DNA from: an uncultured Desulfobacter sp.
GTDB lineage: Bacteria > Desulfobacterota > Desulfobacteria > Desulfobacterales > Desulfobacteraceae
Reading direction: 5' to 3'
Assembly: GCF_963664415.1 (NCBI RefSeq)
Contig: NZ_OY761440.1
Span: 1,736,001 to 1,800,000 of the forward strand
Length of the DNA stretch: 64,000 nt
The notes below the pieces were generated by a model. It was not told the origin of the DNA, ran no database searches, and saw nothing but the letters and a program-made list of their open reading frames with translations. Within the stretch, counting starts at the first letter, position 1. Each line of letters begins with the position of its first letter. The translations under genes and the position numbers were made by a program. Shown here piece after piece: positions 52,158 to 62,034 of this stretch.

Positions 52158-53309
52158 ATGGCTGAGAATATACAATTTATTCCAGGAAGCGATGCCTGTA
52201 TTGAAGGCGCCCTGTATGCCGGGTGTGACTTTTTTGCAGGTTATCCCATCACTCCGTCTTCAGAAGTTGCAGAGGGTTTATCTGCTCAGCTTCCCAAAAG
52301 AGGCGGCAAATTTATCCAGATGGAAGACGAAATTGCATCCATGGCCTGTATCATCGGCGCAGCCCTTGCCGGAAAAAAGGTTATGACCGCAACTTCCGGC
52401 CCCGGTTTCTCCCTGAAGCAGGAAGGCATCGGATACGCCTGTATGGCTGAGGTCCCCTGTGTTATCGCCAATATCCAGAGAGGCGGCCCATCCACAGGTA
52501 ACCCCACCCACGTTGCCCAGGGTGACACAATGCAGGCCAGATGGGGCTCCCATGGTGATCACAGCATTATTGCCATGACAGCTTCCAACCTTCAGGATGT
52601 ATTTAAAATTACGGTTGAAGGTTTTAATCTGGCGGAAAAATACCGGACACCTGTTGTTCTAATGTTTGATGAGGCCACCCAGCATCTGAGAGAAAAAGTG
52701 GTCATTCCTGAACCCGGCGAGATCGAAGTTGTGGACAGAATCAGAACCACGATCCCCGTAGGTGAAAAATACTATCCCTATCTTACCGATGAAAACGGCC
52801 AGCGTCCCATGTCCGATTTCGGTGCAGGTCATCGTTTCCACGTGACCGGTCTTCATCATAACATTATGGGTTTTCCTGATGTCAGTCCTGCAAATGTTGA
52901 CGCGCTGATCCACCACTTGGTAGATAAAATTGAAAGTAAAGCAAACGAAATCGCCATGTACAAAGAGTACTACATGGATGATGCCGACTATGTCATCGTT
53001 GCCTATGGCACAACAACCAGATCCGCCCTCCAGGCTGCCGAAGACTATCGTAATCAGTTCGGCATCAAGGTCGGCGTTTTAGAGCTTCAGGTTGTATGGC
53101 CCTTTGCAGATGACATTGTCAGAGAAAAATGTGCTAATAGAAAGGCCGTGATTGTAGCTGAAATGAATATGGGCCAGATTGTCAACGAGGTAAAACGTGT
53201 TGTGGCTGAGCCTGAAAAGGTTTACTTCTCTAACCGGGTTGACAACCAAATCATCAAACCCACCGACATTAAAGCGGCTTTGAGAATGATCACAGGAAAG
53301 GGGGTATAA
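52158..53309 (+). CDS. korA: 2-oxoglutarate (2-oxoacid):ferredoxin oxidoreductase, alpha subunit
   Basis: A 383-residue subunit with the family N-terminus FIPGSDACIEGALYAGCDFF, AGYPITPSSEVAEGL, the EDEIASMACIIGAALAGKK motif, ATSGPGFSLKQEGIG and GGPSTGNPTHVAQGD. With KorB it oxidatively decarboxylates a 2-oxoacid to its CoA ester. The four-gene DABC order and subunit sizes fit 2-oxoglutarate oxidation in the TCA cycle; a branched-chain 2-oxoacid (Vor) enzyme is the alternative. Confidence 0.92.
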   Translation: MAENIQFIPGSDACIEGALYAGCDFFAGYPITPSSEVAEGLSAQLPKRGGKFIQMEDEIASMACIIGAALAGKKVMTATSGPGFSLKQEGIGYACMAEVPCVIANIQRGGPSTGNPTHVAQGDTMQARWGSHGDHSIIAMTASNLQDVFKITVEGFNLAEKYRTPVVLMFDEATQHLREKVVIPEPGEIEVVDRIRTTIPVGEKYYPYLTDENGQRPMSDFGAGHRFHVTGLHHNIMGFPDVSPANVDALIHHLVDKIESKANEIAMYKEYYMDDADYVIVAYGTTTRSALQAAEDYRNQFGIKVGVLELQVVWPFADDIVREKCANRKAVIVAEMNMGQIVNEVKRVVAEPEKVYFSNRVDNQIIKPTDIKAALRMITGKGV

Positions 53310-53310
53310 C

Positions 53311-54126
53311 ATGAGCGAATTTGATGTAAAAAAATATATCCGGGCCCAATTTTTCCCCCAGATGTGGTGTCCGGGTTGTGGACACGGAACTGTTATGGGT
53401 GCCCTTCTCCGGGCCATTCATGATCTGGGATTAGAAAACGATGACGTTTCCGTAGTTTCCGGTATCGGATGTTCTTCAAGAATCTCTGGTTATCTGGATT
53501 TCAACACCGCACATACCATGCACGGCAGAGCCCTTCCGACCGCCACAGGTGTTAAGCTTGCCAACCCCAACCTGAAAGTTATTGTTCCCTTTGGTGACGG
53601 TGACTCCACGGCCATCGGCGGCAACCACTTCATCCATGCCTGCAGAAGAAATATCGATATTACAGCCATCGTCATGAACAACCGGATCTACGGCATGACC
53701 GGCGGACAGTACTCTCCCATGTCCGGCTGTGGTGTAAAAGCAAGTACAGCACCCTATGGTGTTCCCGATCGTTCCTTTGACCTGGTTGAACTGGCCAAAG
53801 GCGCAGGTGCAACGTTTGTGGCAAGAACTACCGTTTACCATGCCAAAGAAGCCCAGAATACAATCAGAAAAGCCATTGAACACAAAGGCTTTTCAGTGGT
53901 TGAAATTCTGTCCATGTGCCCCACCCAGTTCGGCAGAAAGAATAAGGCCGGAGAGGCGCCCCAGATGATGGAATGGTACAAGGACAATACCGTACCCATG
54001 GGTTCCAAAAAACTGGCAGAAAATCCGGATCTTATTCAACGCGGCGTTTTTGTTGACGAAGAAGCACTCGAATATTGCGACGCTTACCAAACAAACGTCA
54101 TTGACAAGGTAATGAAGAAAGGATAG
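53311..54126 (+). CDS. korB: 2-oxoglutarate (2-oxoacid):ferredoxin oxidoreductase, beta subunit (TPP-binding)
   Basis: A 271-residue subunit with MWCPGCGHGTVMGALLRA (Cys motif), GIGCSSRISGYLDF and the thiamine-diphosphate motif GDGDSTAIGGNHFIHACRRN followed by MNNRIYGMTGGQYSP. It holds the TPP active site. It starts 1 base after the korA stop; korC follows 5 bases after its own stop. Confidence 0.94.
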   Translation: MSEFDVKKYIRAQFFPQMWCPGCGHGTVMGALLRAIHDLGLENDDVSVVSGIGCSSRISGYLDFNTAHTMHGRALPTATGVKLANPNLKVIVPFGDGDSTAIGGNHFIHACRRNIDITAIVMNNRIYGMTGGQYSPMSGCGVKASTAPYGVPDRSFDLVELAKGAGATFVARTTVYHAKEAQNTIRKAIEHKGFSVVEILSMCPTQFGRKNKAGEAPQMMEWYKDNTVPMGSKKLAENPDLIQRGVFVDEEALEYCDAYQTNVIDKVMKKG

Positions 54127-54131
54127 GCACA

Positions 54132-54671
54132 ATGGAATCAACAGGAATGGTTTTTACAGCTTCTGGCGGACAAGGGGTTATCACTACAGCCATTATCCTT
54201 GCCAGATCAGCTACAATCTTTGAGGGCAAAAACGCTATTCAGTCCCAGAGCTACGGCGCTGCGGCCCGTGGCGGCGCTACCCGTGCCGACATTTTAATTT
54301 CAGACGGCAATCTTTATTACCCCAAAGTTGAAGAGGCTGACGTTTTTGTCGCCCTGATGCAGGAAGGCTATGATAAATATGTCAACGTGATTAAACCGGG
54401 TGGTCTTATGATAATTGACCCAAGATATGTTACCCCCGGCAATGTCAATGCAAAGATCCTATCGTTGCCCATGTATGACACAGTTGTTAAAGAACTCGGA
54501 AAACCGATTGTTTACAGTGTCTGTGTCGTTGGCGCTCTGATCGGTGCAACAGGCATCTGTAAACCCGAATCAGCGATCAGTGTTATCAAGGATGCCATGC
54601 CTCCGGCTTTCTTTGACCTGAACACGCAGGCTCTGGAACTTGGTATTAAACTAGGAAAAGAGGCTGCTTAA
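54132..54671 (+). CDS. korC: 2-oxoglutarate (2-oxoacid):ferredoxin oxidoreductase, gamma subunit
   Basis: A 179-residue subunit with the signature TASGGQGVITTAIILARSA and QSQSYGAAARGGATRADILI, standard for the gamma chain. Last gene of the operon, with a strong terminator 47 bases later. Completes the four-subunit enzyme. Confidence 0.93.
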   Translation: MESTGMVFTASGGQGVITTAIILARSATIFEGKNAIQSQSYGAAARGGATRADILISDGNLYYPKVEEADVFVALMQEGYDKYVNVIKPGGLMIIDPRYVTPGNVNAKILSLPMYDTVVKELGKPIVYSVCVVGALIGATGICKPESAISVIKDAMPPAFFDLNTQALELGIKLGKEAA

Positions 54672-54718
54672 AACCCAATCTCCAGATTGAACTTTAAGTT
54701 AAGCCTACTTGAATAAAG

Positions 54719-54762
54719 AAAAGGCCGATCCACGTAATTATGTGTTAGATCGGCCTTTTTTT
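54719..54762. terminator. Bidirectional Rho-independent terminator
   Basis: AAAAGGCCGATC and GATCGGCCTTTT form a perfect 12-bp stem around a 17-base loop and are followed by T7. The A-rich left flank gives a T-rich tail on the other strand, so it can end both korDABC and the convergent REC-Hpt transcript. Confidence 0.9.
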
Positions 54763-54783
54763 ATGTTTGTACCCCCCCTGCCA

Positions 54784-55578
54784 TCAGAAAAAATCTCCCG
54801 CCAATACCTGCTTGATTCTGTATATGATTTTCAGACACTCATCATCTAAAGCCCGTACTTGAACAATAAGATCGGCGCTTGTCACGTTTCCGGCATCTCC
54901 GAGTAATTCGAGTTTCTCTGCCAAATTGGCGGCATTGTGTGCGGCTAAATATTTCAGCATTCCCTTTAAACGATGTGCATCTTCTTTTAATCCATCATAC
55001 TCATTTTGTTCTATGCAAACAGTCATCTTTGACACGATCTGTGGATAGTCGGCTTCAAAGGCCTGCAGGCATTGATCTAAAAGAGATTTTTCGCCCCCCA
55101 TGATCCGTTTTAGTTCCTGAACATCCAGGGTGCGTTCAAAATCCCGGATATCTTCAGGCTTTGCCTCAAAACGTTCCTGCCGGATAACGTTTTGAACGGC
55201 TTGGGCCAGCGCATCAGGATTAAGGGGCTTTTCCAAAAATTCATCCATACCGCTATTAAAAAAAAGGGTCTTGTCCTCCTGTGAAGTATGGGCCGTCAGC
55301 GCAATGATCGGTGTTCGTGACAGCCCCTTATCCTTTTCAATAGTTCTAATGGCACAAGCGGCATCAATGCCGTTCATTTCCGGCATCTCTCCATCCATTA
55401 AAATAAGATCAAAACGATGGGCGCTATACTTTTTTACTGCCTCTTTACCGTTATTCGCAATTTCAACCCGCCCTAGATTCAACATTTTAATCAGGCCTGT
55501 GACAACCACCTGATTCATTTTATCATCTTCGGCCAATAAAATCTTACATCCGCTTGTAAACGCCTTTTTATCATTCAT
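54784..55578 (-). CDS. Response regulator with C-terminal Hpt domain
   Basis: A 264-residue protein. Receiver domain at about residues 10-130 (CKILLAEDDKMNQ, acceptor Asp in LILMDGEMPEMNG, Lys in FLEKPLN), then an Hpt four-helix domain with phospho-His in AHRLKGMLKYL. It can take phosphate on its Asp and His, so it is likely a relay link. It lies 26 bases downstream of the 1681-residue kinase on the same strand, which suggests they work together. Confidence 0.9.
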   Translation of the reverse strand: MNDKKAFTSGCKILLAEDDKMNQVVVTGLIKMLNLGRVEIANNGKEAVKKYSAHRFDLILMDGEMPEMNGIDAACAIRTIEKDKGLSRTPIIALTAHTSQEDKTLFFNSGMDEFLEKPLNPDALAQAVQNVIRQERFEAKPEDIRDFERTLDVQELKRIMGGEKSLLDQCLQAFEADYPQIVSKMTVCIEQNEYDGLKEDAHRLKGMLKYLAAHNAANLAEKLELLGDAGNVTSADLIVQVRALDDECLKIIYRIKQVLAGDFF

Positions 55579-55604
55579 AGTTCCACCTGATGATTTAATT
55601 CATA

Positions 55605-58600
55605 TCAATAATCGGATGCCGTTAAACGCGCAGAATAATCTTCCAGATCACGCTTAAGTAAGGAAAACTGCTCACCGATCTCCGGCAAAAACTGCTCAAG
55701 GCGCTTTAAATCCCCGGCTTTGCCCGCGTGTTCCATTTTGAGAGCGGTTTTCTGAAAAACGCCTGCCGCCACATAACCGGATGCGCCTTTTATTTTATGG
55801 GCCTGTGCACCGCTTTTTTGGGCCCGGCCCTGGTTGATCAATTCCGTCAAAATATCAAGTTGTGCCGGCATGTCCTCAAGGAAAACGCTGATGGCCGATG
55901 CGGCGAGCTGTTTGTCTTCCATAAGATTGGCCATCAAGGTCTCCGGATTGAACGTATCCGGCGCCTGTCTCTCATTTGTTTTCTGATCCCTTTTTTCCTC
56001 ATCCACCGAGGGCCGTTCCGGGTTACGGGCCTGGGTGCGATTGAGCCACTTTTCAATTTTTTCGGCCAGAATAATCGGATCTACCGGTTTGCTGATATAA
56101 TCATTCATGCCTGCGTTCAGGCATTTTTCCCGGTCTCCGGCCATGGCATTGGCCGTCATGGCAATGATCGGGATTTCCGGATGAATAACGCCGGATGCCG
56201 TATTTCGGATCATCCGGGTGGCCTCAAGTCCGTCCAGCTCCGGCATCTGCAAATCCATCAGCACCAAATCATATGGAATTTTTTCAAGGGCCTTGATCGC
56301 CTCAATGCCGTTTGCCACTGCATCCACACAATATCCGAACTTACCCAGAAGGCCTTTGGCCACGATTTGGTTTGTGAGATTGTCTTCTGCCAGAAGAATC
56401 CTCACATTGGCCTGCTTGGTTTCATCATCTGAATGTCGGCTCCGGCTATTTTCTTTTTTACCGGCCGATTCCCCCAAAAGAACACTCGCCAGGGTATCTC
56501 CAAGTTCCGAGTACCGCAATGGTTTGGTAAGGTAAGCTGAAACCCCATTGGATTCAAAATACTGTGCATCTCCGCGTCGGCCTATAGGCACCAGCATCAC
56601 CAATTTAAGATCTGCCCCATAGGGTTCCTTTTTAATGGCCAAACCAAGCGCGTCCCCGCTCATATCAGGCATCTGCGTGTCCAGTATCACAAGATCATAA
56701 AACACATTTTGTTGGGCCGTGCTTTGTATTTTTTCCAAAGCGGCTTTGGCATCTGCCGCGTCAGACACGTTTGCTCCCATGCCGGTCAATTGCCCCATTA
56801 GTATTTTTCGATGACTTGGGTTATCGTCCACAATTAAAATACGAACATCTTTCAGGACATCCGACATCCTTTTCTGATGATGGCCATTTTCAGATATGGA
56901 CTGCTTTTTAAATTTTGCCGTAAACCAAAACAGGCAGCCTGGCCGACGGCTTTTTGATGGACCGATTTCGGAAACCGGCGAAATAACGCCGATATCTCCG
57001 TCCATCATTTGAACCAATTTTTTAGAAATGGCAAGCCCCAACCCAGTACCGCCGTATTTACGTGTAATGGAAGCATCCAACTGGATAAACTGTTCAAACA
57101 AATGATCCTGTTGATCCGGGGGGATACCCACCCCCGTATCCCTTACGGAAAAATAAATAAGAACCTCTTCTTGGGTTTCATGCTCGACATTCGCCTCTAT
57201 CACCACCTCGCCGGACTTGGTAAACTTAACGGCATTACCTGTCAAATTGGTCAAAATTTGGCGCAGCCTGCCCGGATCGCCCTGAAGCAATCCCGGAACC
57301 TCGGGAGATACCCCGCAAATCAATTCCAGATCTTTTTCCTGGGCCTTCAAAGCCATCATCTGGGCAAAATCATCCATAAAGGTCAGCAATTCAAAATCCA
57401 AAAATTCCATGTCCAGTTTGCCTGCCTCTATTTTGGAAAAATCCAGTATATCGTTGATCAAAATCAAAAGCGCATCGGCACTGGCTTTAACATTGCTGGT
57501 ATAAAGATGTTGTTCCTCGGAGAGATTCGTATCCAGCAGCAGCCCTGTCATACCAATGATACCGTTCATGGGTGTTCGGATTTCATGACTCATATTGGCC
57601 AAAAATTCGCTTTTTGCCCGGGTGGCCATCTCAGCTTTAGCCGCCATCCGGGTGGCCAGAGTTGTCTGTTTTTTCAAATCTTCATTGACGGTCATTAATT
57701 TGTTTTGGGCCTGTTTACGCTCGGTGATATCCGTATGAGTACCGAACATCATCAACGGCCTACCATCGTCAGTCCGGGAAATCACTCTGCCTTTATCCTG
57801 CACCCAGACCCAGTGCCCATCCTTATGCTTCATCCGACATTCAATATCATAAATTTCCAGGGTACCTGCAAAATGCCGCTTTAAATGGCGTTCTGACTTT
57901 TTTAAATCATCCGGATGCTCAAGCTGCATCCAGGTGTCAATGGAAACCGGCGACAACTCCCCAAGGGTATAACCGCAGATTTGGGCCCATCGTTCGTTAA
58001 ATACGGTTTCACCGGTCTGTATATTCCATTCCCAGGTGCCGACATCCGTACCCCTGATCACGTTGGCCAGGCGTTCACGATCTTTAGAGATCTGCATCTG
58101 CGCATTTACATAATCGGTCTGGTCGAACATATAACCGTGAATTTGAACAACATTACCGGCATCGTTACGCAGCAGGCGGGTAAAATCATAAAACCATCGG
58201 TAGTCGCCGCTCTGGGTACGAAGCCTGTAAGTCTGCTCAAAATGCAAGGTTCCGTCTTCAATATATCCAGTTACTTCAGATAACAACTGGGTCAGGTCAT
58301 CCGGGTGTATCAGTTCTGAATATCTAAAAGAGCTGTCCATCATCTGCTCGGGCGTGTACCCTAATATCTGACTAGCATTTTTGGACACAAAGGTCACAGG
58401 CCAGTGACTTTCAGGATTCCAGGAAATGGTGATCACAGGGCCTGCCGCAAATAGATCTCGTTCTGCTCGAAGGGCATCTTCCGCTTTTTGCTGCTCTGTG
58501 ATATCCACAAATGTTTCCAAAAGAGCCGGCTGCCCGTTGTAGGTAAACGCCCGGACGGTTTTAATAATTGGGATTTCCCTACCGGCTTTACTTAAAAGCA

Positions 58601-60650
58601 TCCGCCGGCTGTTGTCCATGGTCTGCCCAAGGTCCGTAATCGGGCAACTTCCTTTTGCCGCCGAACAGATATACTGCATGCATTCATGGCCGATGATCCT
58701 CTCCTGATCCGTACCGATAAGCTTTGCAGCGGCGGGGTTAACATAACGAATCACAAGATCCGCCCGACTAATAATGACCACACCGGCATCCAGCTGCTCA
58801 AGGATTTCCCGCTGCCGGGATTCGGCGTCCACCAAAGATGCCTGGGTCCGGGCCAGCTCTTTAAAGCTCTCATCGGCCATAGCCGCGATGGCTTGAAATT
58901 CATGAAAAGAATAATCATCCGCGTTGACATCATGCTCTGCAATGGCTCTTTGGAGCTTGAAAAGCTCTTTATCAACAGTTGCAATCAAACGGCGGGAGGC
59001 CAGTTTCAAAAGAAAAATCACGCCTAATGTCAGGCTGAAGATAATTAAAAGCTCTACAATAAATTGGTTGCGCAGCTGTCTTCCAAAGGATTGTATATTA
59101 TTTTCAATATCATCCAGGTACAGGCCGCTGCCAATCACCCAGCCCCAGTCATTGAATTTGCGTGCAAACGAAATTTTTTGGGCCCCACGACCAAGAGACG
59201 GCTTATTCCATTCATATTGAACAAATCCCCCTCCGGCTCGACAGGCCGCGGCAACCAAACTCTGTACGACTTTTATGCCGTTGGGATCCGTGGCTTCCCA
59301 GAGGTCTTTACCGATCAATTCCGGCTGAATCGGGTTAAGCAGTACACGTCCCTTATTCGTGCAGATAAAAATATACCCCTCCCCTTGGGCATAAACATAG
59401 GTTTCCAGACCTTTTAATATTTGTTTTTTAATGCCTTCAATTGAGACACCTTTTTGAGCCAGAAGATAGCGCTCATAGTCAATATGAGCCAAAGCCCGAT
59501 TAACCATGGTCTTGATTAAATTTTTTCTTTCGTTAAAAATGCTCTGACGTATCTGGGCCATTTCATTTTTAGCCACAAACCAGGATTGAACCGCCAGGCC
59601 TGTCACCAAAACAATACTCAGAAGAATAAGGGCCTGACGCAAATTGCTGCGAAAGACGTCCGGCATGGATCTGGTAAAAGTAGGGTCTGTTTTTGAAAAC
59701 AGCCGGATCAGGCTGTGCCCTGCCAGTGCCAAAAGCAAAAGCCCCAGCCCGGCGGCAATGGCAACGTGCCATGATTTCGGCTCCGGCCAATTGTGGATTT
59801 GGACATCCTGTGGGAGAAAATCCGGATTTAAACCAAAGGAACGAAGCTTATCCCACAAAAAAATCGGGACATTTGGACTGTTTGTGATCACAGAGGGTAT
59901 CTTTTTTTGCTGCAGTATCTCAAGGGCAAGTTTTCCGGCTGTTTGTCCCTGGTCCCGGGAACTTGCCAGCATTCCCCCGACAATGCCGTGGTCCAGGTAA
60001 AAATCCCACATACCGTAAACGGGTGCCGATGTTGCGCGGTCGATCAGCTCTGCTGCCGCCTCATTACTATAGTACACATCATCTTTATCCCGGTTGAAAA
60101 GCACCAGTAAAACGGCATCATCCGGGGAAATCGCTGCCAGGTTCTGCTGAAGTTCAACCGTGGACAATCCATGAAGCCACACCGGTACAAAGCCCAAATT
60201 GTCGTCTTTTAAAGCCGCTTCAACCTCTTTTTGGACGGCCGCGATAGTGGGCGTTGTTCCGGTAATAATCAACAGATCAATGGGAAGGGTTTTGTATTTC
60301 CAGTTCAGATACTCAAGCATGTGGACACCTGCCCCTGCCGGCGGCCGGCGCTTGCTGTCCGGGTACTCATTGAAAATTTCAACAGGAAAACCATCCAGAA
60401 CCGTTCTAATACCTTCCTCGATATTATCGGTCCAGGAAAATCCTTTGTGGTAAGAATGCAGTATTAATATACGTTTTATTTTAACCGGCTGGGCATCGCC
60501 CACATCAGAGGCTGCTGAAACCTGGGCAAAAACCAATGAAAACAAAATAAAGCAGGAAATCAAAATGCTGAAAAAGAGATGCGTCAATGAAAATTGCATG
60601 CAATATTTTATGCCAAATACGGAGTTAGATTTCATTTTAACGGACACCAT
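55605..60650 (-). CDS. Very large hybrid sensor kinase (periplasmic binding, Cache, 3 PAS, kinase, 2 receivers, Hpt)
   Basis: A 1681-residue protein: N-terminal signal or membrane segment (residues ~20-45), ABC-sub-bind-like periplasmic domain (~55-290; ILILHSYHKGFSWTDNIEEG, VYGMWDFYLDHGIVGGMLAS), membrane helix (~300), second helix, Cache domain (~360-530; YIFICTNKGRVLLNPIQPEL), helix, three PAS domains, HisKA (NMSHEIRTPMNGIIGM), HATPase (DTGVGIPPDQQDHLF), two receivers (LVILDTQMPDMSG, LVLMDLQMPELDG) and Hpt (AHKIKGASGYV). The periplasmic domain appears shorter than usual in its middle (after DLLIITGTTPT). The start is uncertain; a Met 17 residues on is possible. Confidence 0.9.
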   Translation of the reverse strand: MVSVKMKSNSVFGIKYCMQFSLTHLFFSILISCFILFSLVFAQVSAASDVGDAQPVKIKRILILHSYHKGFSWTDNIEEGIRTVLDGFPVEIFNEYPDSKRRPPAGAGVHMLEYLNWKYKTLPIDLLIITGTTPTIAAVQKEVEAALKDDNLGFVPVWLHGLSTVELQQNLAAISPDDAVLLVLFNRDKDDVYYSNEAAAELIDRATSAPVYGMWDFYLDHGIVGGMLASSRDQGQTAGKLALEILQQKKIPSVITNSPNVPIFLWDKLRSFGLNPDFLPQDVQIHNWPEPKSWHVAIAAGLGLLLLALAGHSLIRLFSKTDPTFTRSMPDVFRSNLRQALILLSIVLVTGLAVQSWFVAKNEMAQIRQSIFNERKNLIKTMVNRALAHIDYERYLLAQKGVSIEGIKKQILKGLETYVYAQGEGYIFICTNKGRVLLNPIQPELIGKDLWEATDPNGIKVVQSLVAAACRAGGGFVQYEWNKPSLGRGAQKISFARKFNDWGWVIGSGLYLDDIENNIQSFGRQLRNQFIVELLIIFSLTLGVIFLLKLASRRLIATVDKELFKLQRAIAEHDVNADDYSFHEFQAIAAMADESFKELARTQASLVDAESRQREILEQLDAGVVIISRADLVIRYVNPAAAKLIGTDQERIIGHECMQYICSAAKGSCPITDLGQTMDNSRRMLLSKAGREIPIIKTVRAFTYNGQPALLETFVDITEQQKAEDALRAERDLFAAGPVITISWNPESHWPVTFVSKNASQILGYTPEQMMDSSFRYSELIHPDDLTQLLSEVTGYIEDGTLHFEQTYRLRTQSGDYRWFYDFTRLLRNDAGNVVQIHGYMFDQTDYVNAQMQISKDRERLANVIRGTDVGTWEWNIQTGETVFNERWAQICGYTLGELSPVSIDTWMQLEHPDDLKKSERHLKRHFAGTLEIYDIECRMKHKDGHWVWVQDKGRVISRTDDGRPLMMFGTHTDITERKQAQNKLMTVNEDLKKQTTLATRMAAKAEMATRAKSEFLANMSHEIRTPMNGIIGMTGLLLDTNLSEEQHLYTSNVKASADALLILINDILDFSKIEAGKLDMEFLDFELLTFMDDFAQMMALKAQEKDLELICGVSPEVPGLLQGDPGRLRQILTNLTGNAVKFTKSGEVVIEANVEHETQEEVLIYFSVRDTGVGIPPDQQDHLFEQFIQLDASITRKYGGTGLGLAISKKLVQMMDGDIGVISPVSEIGPSKSRRPGCLFWFTAKFKKQSISENGHHQKRMSDVLKDVRILIVDDNPSHRKILMGQLTGMGANVSDAADAKAALEKIQSTAQQNVFYDLVILDTQMPDMSGDALGLAIKKEPYGADLKLVMLVPIGRRGDAQYFESNGVSAYLTKPLRYSELGDTLASVLLGESAGKKENSRSRHSDDETKQANVRILLAEDNLTNQIVAKGLLGKFGYCVDAVANGIEAIKALEKIPYDLVLMDLQMPELDGLEATRMIRNTASGVIHPEIPIIAMTANAMAGDREKCLNAGMNDYISKPVDPIILAEKIEKWLNRTQARNPERPSVDEEKRDQKTNERQAPDTFNPETLMANLMEDKQLAASAISVFLEDMPAQLDILTELINQGRAQKSGAQAHKIKGASGYVAAGVFQKTALKMEHAGKAGDLKRLEQFLPEIGEQFSLLKRDLEDYSARLTASDY

Positions 60651-60912
60651 ATACCGAATCTGTAAAGAAAATATCTGCCGCTTAATTCGTATTAGGTTGA
60701 ATTCGCCTTGTGTCGGTCGATTTAGGAAAAAAGGCAGAGTTTATTGCTTAAGGATTACGAAATCAGAATACATTTAAAGGGTTGGAATTGCAAGGTTAGA
60801 AAATGGCGGCTCAGGATATAATCATCAAGTGCAATCCCCCACTGTTTATGATATTTAGAATTAAGGTCAGCTTGTTTAAAGACCTTATGCAAAAAATGAA
60901 AGGCCCCCTGCC

Positions 60913-62034
60913 ATGCCCCGATTTTTAAATCGGTTTTACATTGAATTCATACGCCCCACAGATCCCGGGCTGTTCATTACCAGATATGCGGCCAAGGCTA
61001 CGGTATGCTGCCTGCTTTCTTTGACTGCAGCCCTGCTCCTTGGGCTGCGCGGACATGATCTTTTGTGGTGGTTGATCGGTGCGCTGTGTACAATCCTGTT
61101 CCGTACCGGCAGTACCTTCAGTCGCCGGAAAATGTATGGATTGATCCTTTTGGGAACCGTATCCCTTACCGTGCCCATAGCTGCCGTCATCGGCAGTAAT
61201 ACCGGTGCAAGCCTGGCATTTATCTTTATTTTATCCTTTGCCTGTTTTTTTGTTGCAGCTTTAGGTGTCTCCGCCTCCACCATCGGCATCGGATGTCTTG
61301 TGGTCACCATGATTTCTATTTTTTCCCCTGCAGCAATAATTCCCGGGCTCATACGATCGGCCTGGTTGATGGGCGGCGGCCTGATCTCATTTTTAATCAA
61401 CTTTTACCTGTGGCCATTTGATCCGGAAAAGGTGCTTTTGTCGGCAGCCAAGTTGGCGGTTGAAGATATGGGGCTCTTTTTTGACGGACTTTGCGCCAGA
61501 ATCAAAAACCCCAGAGTCACAGATGCAAACTTAAATTACCTGAGTTCAGAAGCTTCAGCATCCATACGCCGGTACCGGATTTTCATGGAAAGCTTCAATG
61601 TGGACCCGTTAAAGGGCAGCCGAACCCAAGGCGGACCCGGCCTTTATTACTTTTCCCTGGTCCGGCTGTTTGAAACCCTGATGGGATTGTTTCATCACAT
61701 CCATTTCTGCGATGGCAACCCCGAATTTGACGAACTTAAAGAGACCTTTTACACTGCGTCAGCAGGCATCGGCGAGGCCTTTGACCTTTTTACCGAAATG
61801 AAAAGCGGCATGTATATCAAACCCGATTTTTCCCCCATCCATACCGACCTGGAAGAAATCCAGACCGCTCTTGTGGAGATGAAAGGGTATCAGAAAGGAG
61901 ATCATGGGCAAAATAAATTCCTGGAGGCATGGGCGGCCCTGTATGAACTGAAAAATGTGGTGGGCGAACTTGAAACCATGATGGCTTTGGCAGACCAGCG
62001 TTTCCAACTGAAGGTAAAACCCCATGCAGCCTAG
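60913..62034 (+). CDS. FUSC-family membrane protein, first half
   Basis: A 373-residue protein. About six membrane helices in residues 15-175 (ATVCCLLSLTAALLLGL, LGTVSLTVPIAAVIGSNTGA, IGIGCLVVTMISIFSPAA) are followed by a ~190-residue soluble helical domain. It resembles one half of aromatic-acid/fusaric-acid efflux proteins (YccS/AaeB type), which normally contain two such halves in one chain. GAAAGG precedes the ATG. Its end overlaps the next gene by 11 bases. Confidence 0.82.
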   Translation: MPRFLNRFYIEFIRPTDPGLFITRYAAKATVCCLLSLTAALLLGLRGHDLLWWLIGALCTILFRTGSTFSRRKMYGLILLGTVSLTVPIAAVIGSNTGASLAFIFILSFACFFVAALGVSASTIGIGCLVVTMISIFSPAAIIPGLIRSAWLMGGGLISFLINFYLWPFDPEKVLLSAAKLAVEDMGLFFDGLCARIKNPRVTDANLNYLSSEASASIRRYRIFMESFNVDPLKGSRTQGGPGLYYFSLVRLFETLMGLFHHIHFCDGNPEFDELKETFYTASAGIGEAFDLFTEMKSGMYIKPDFSPIHTDLEEIQTALVEMKGYQKGDHGQNKFLEAWAALYELKNVVGELETMMALADQRFQLKVKPHAA

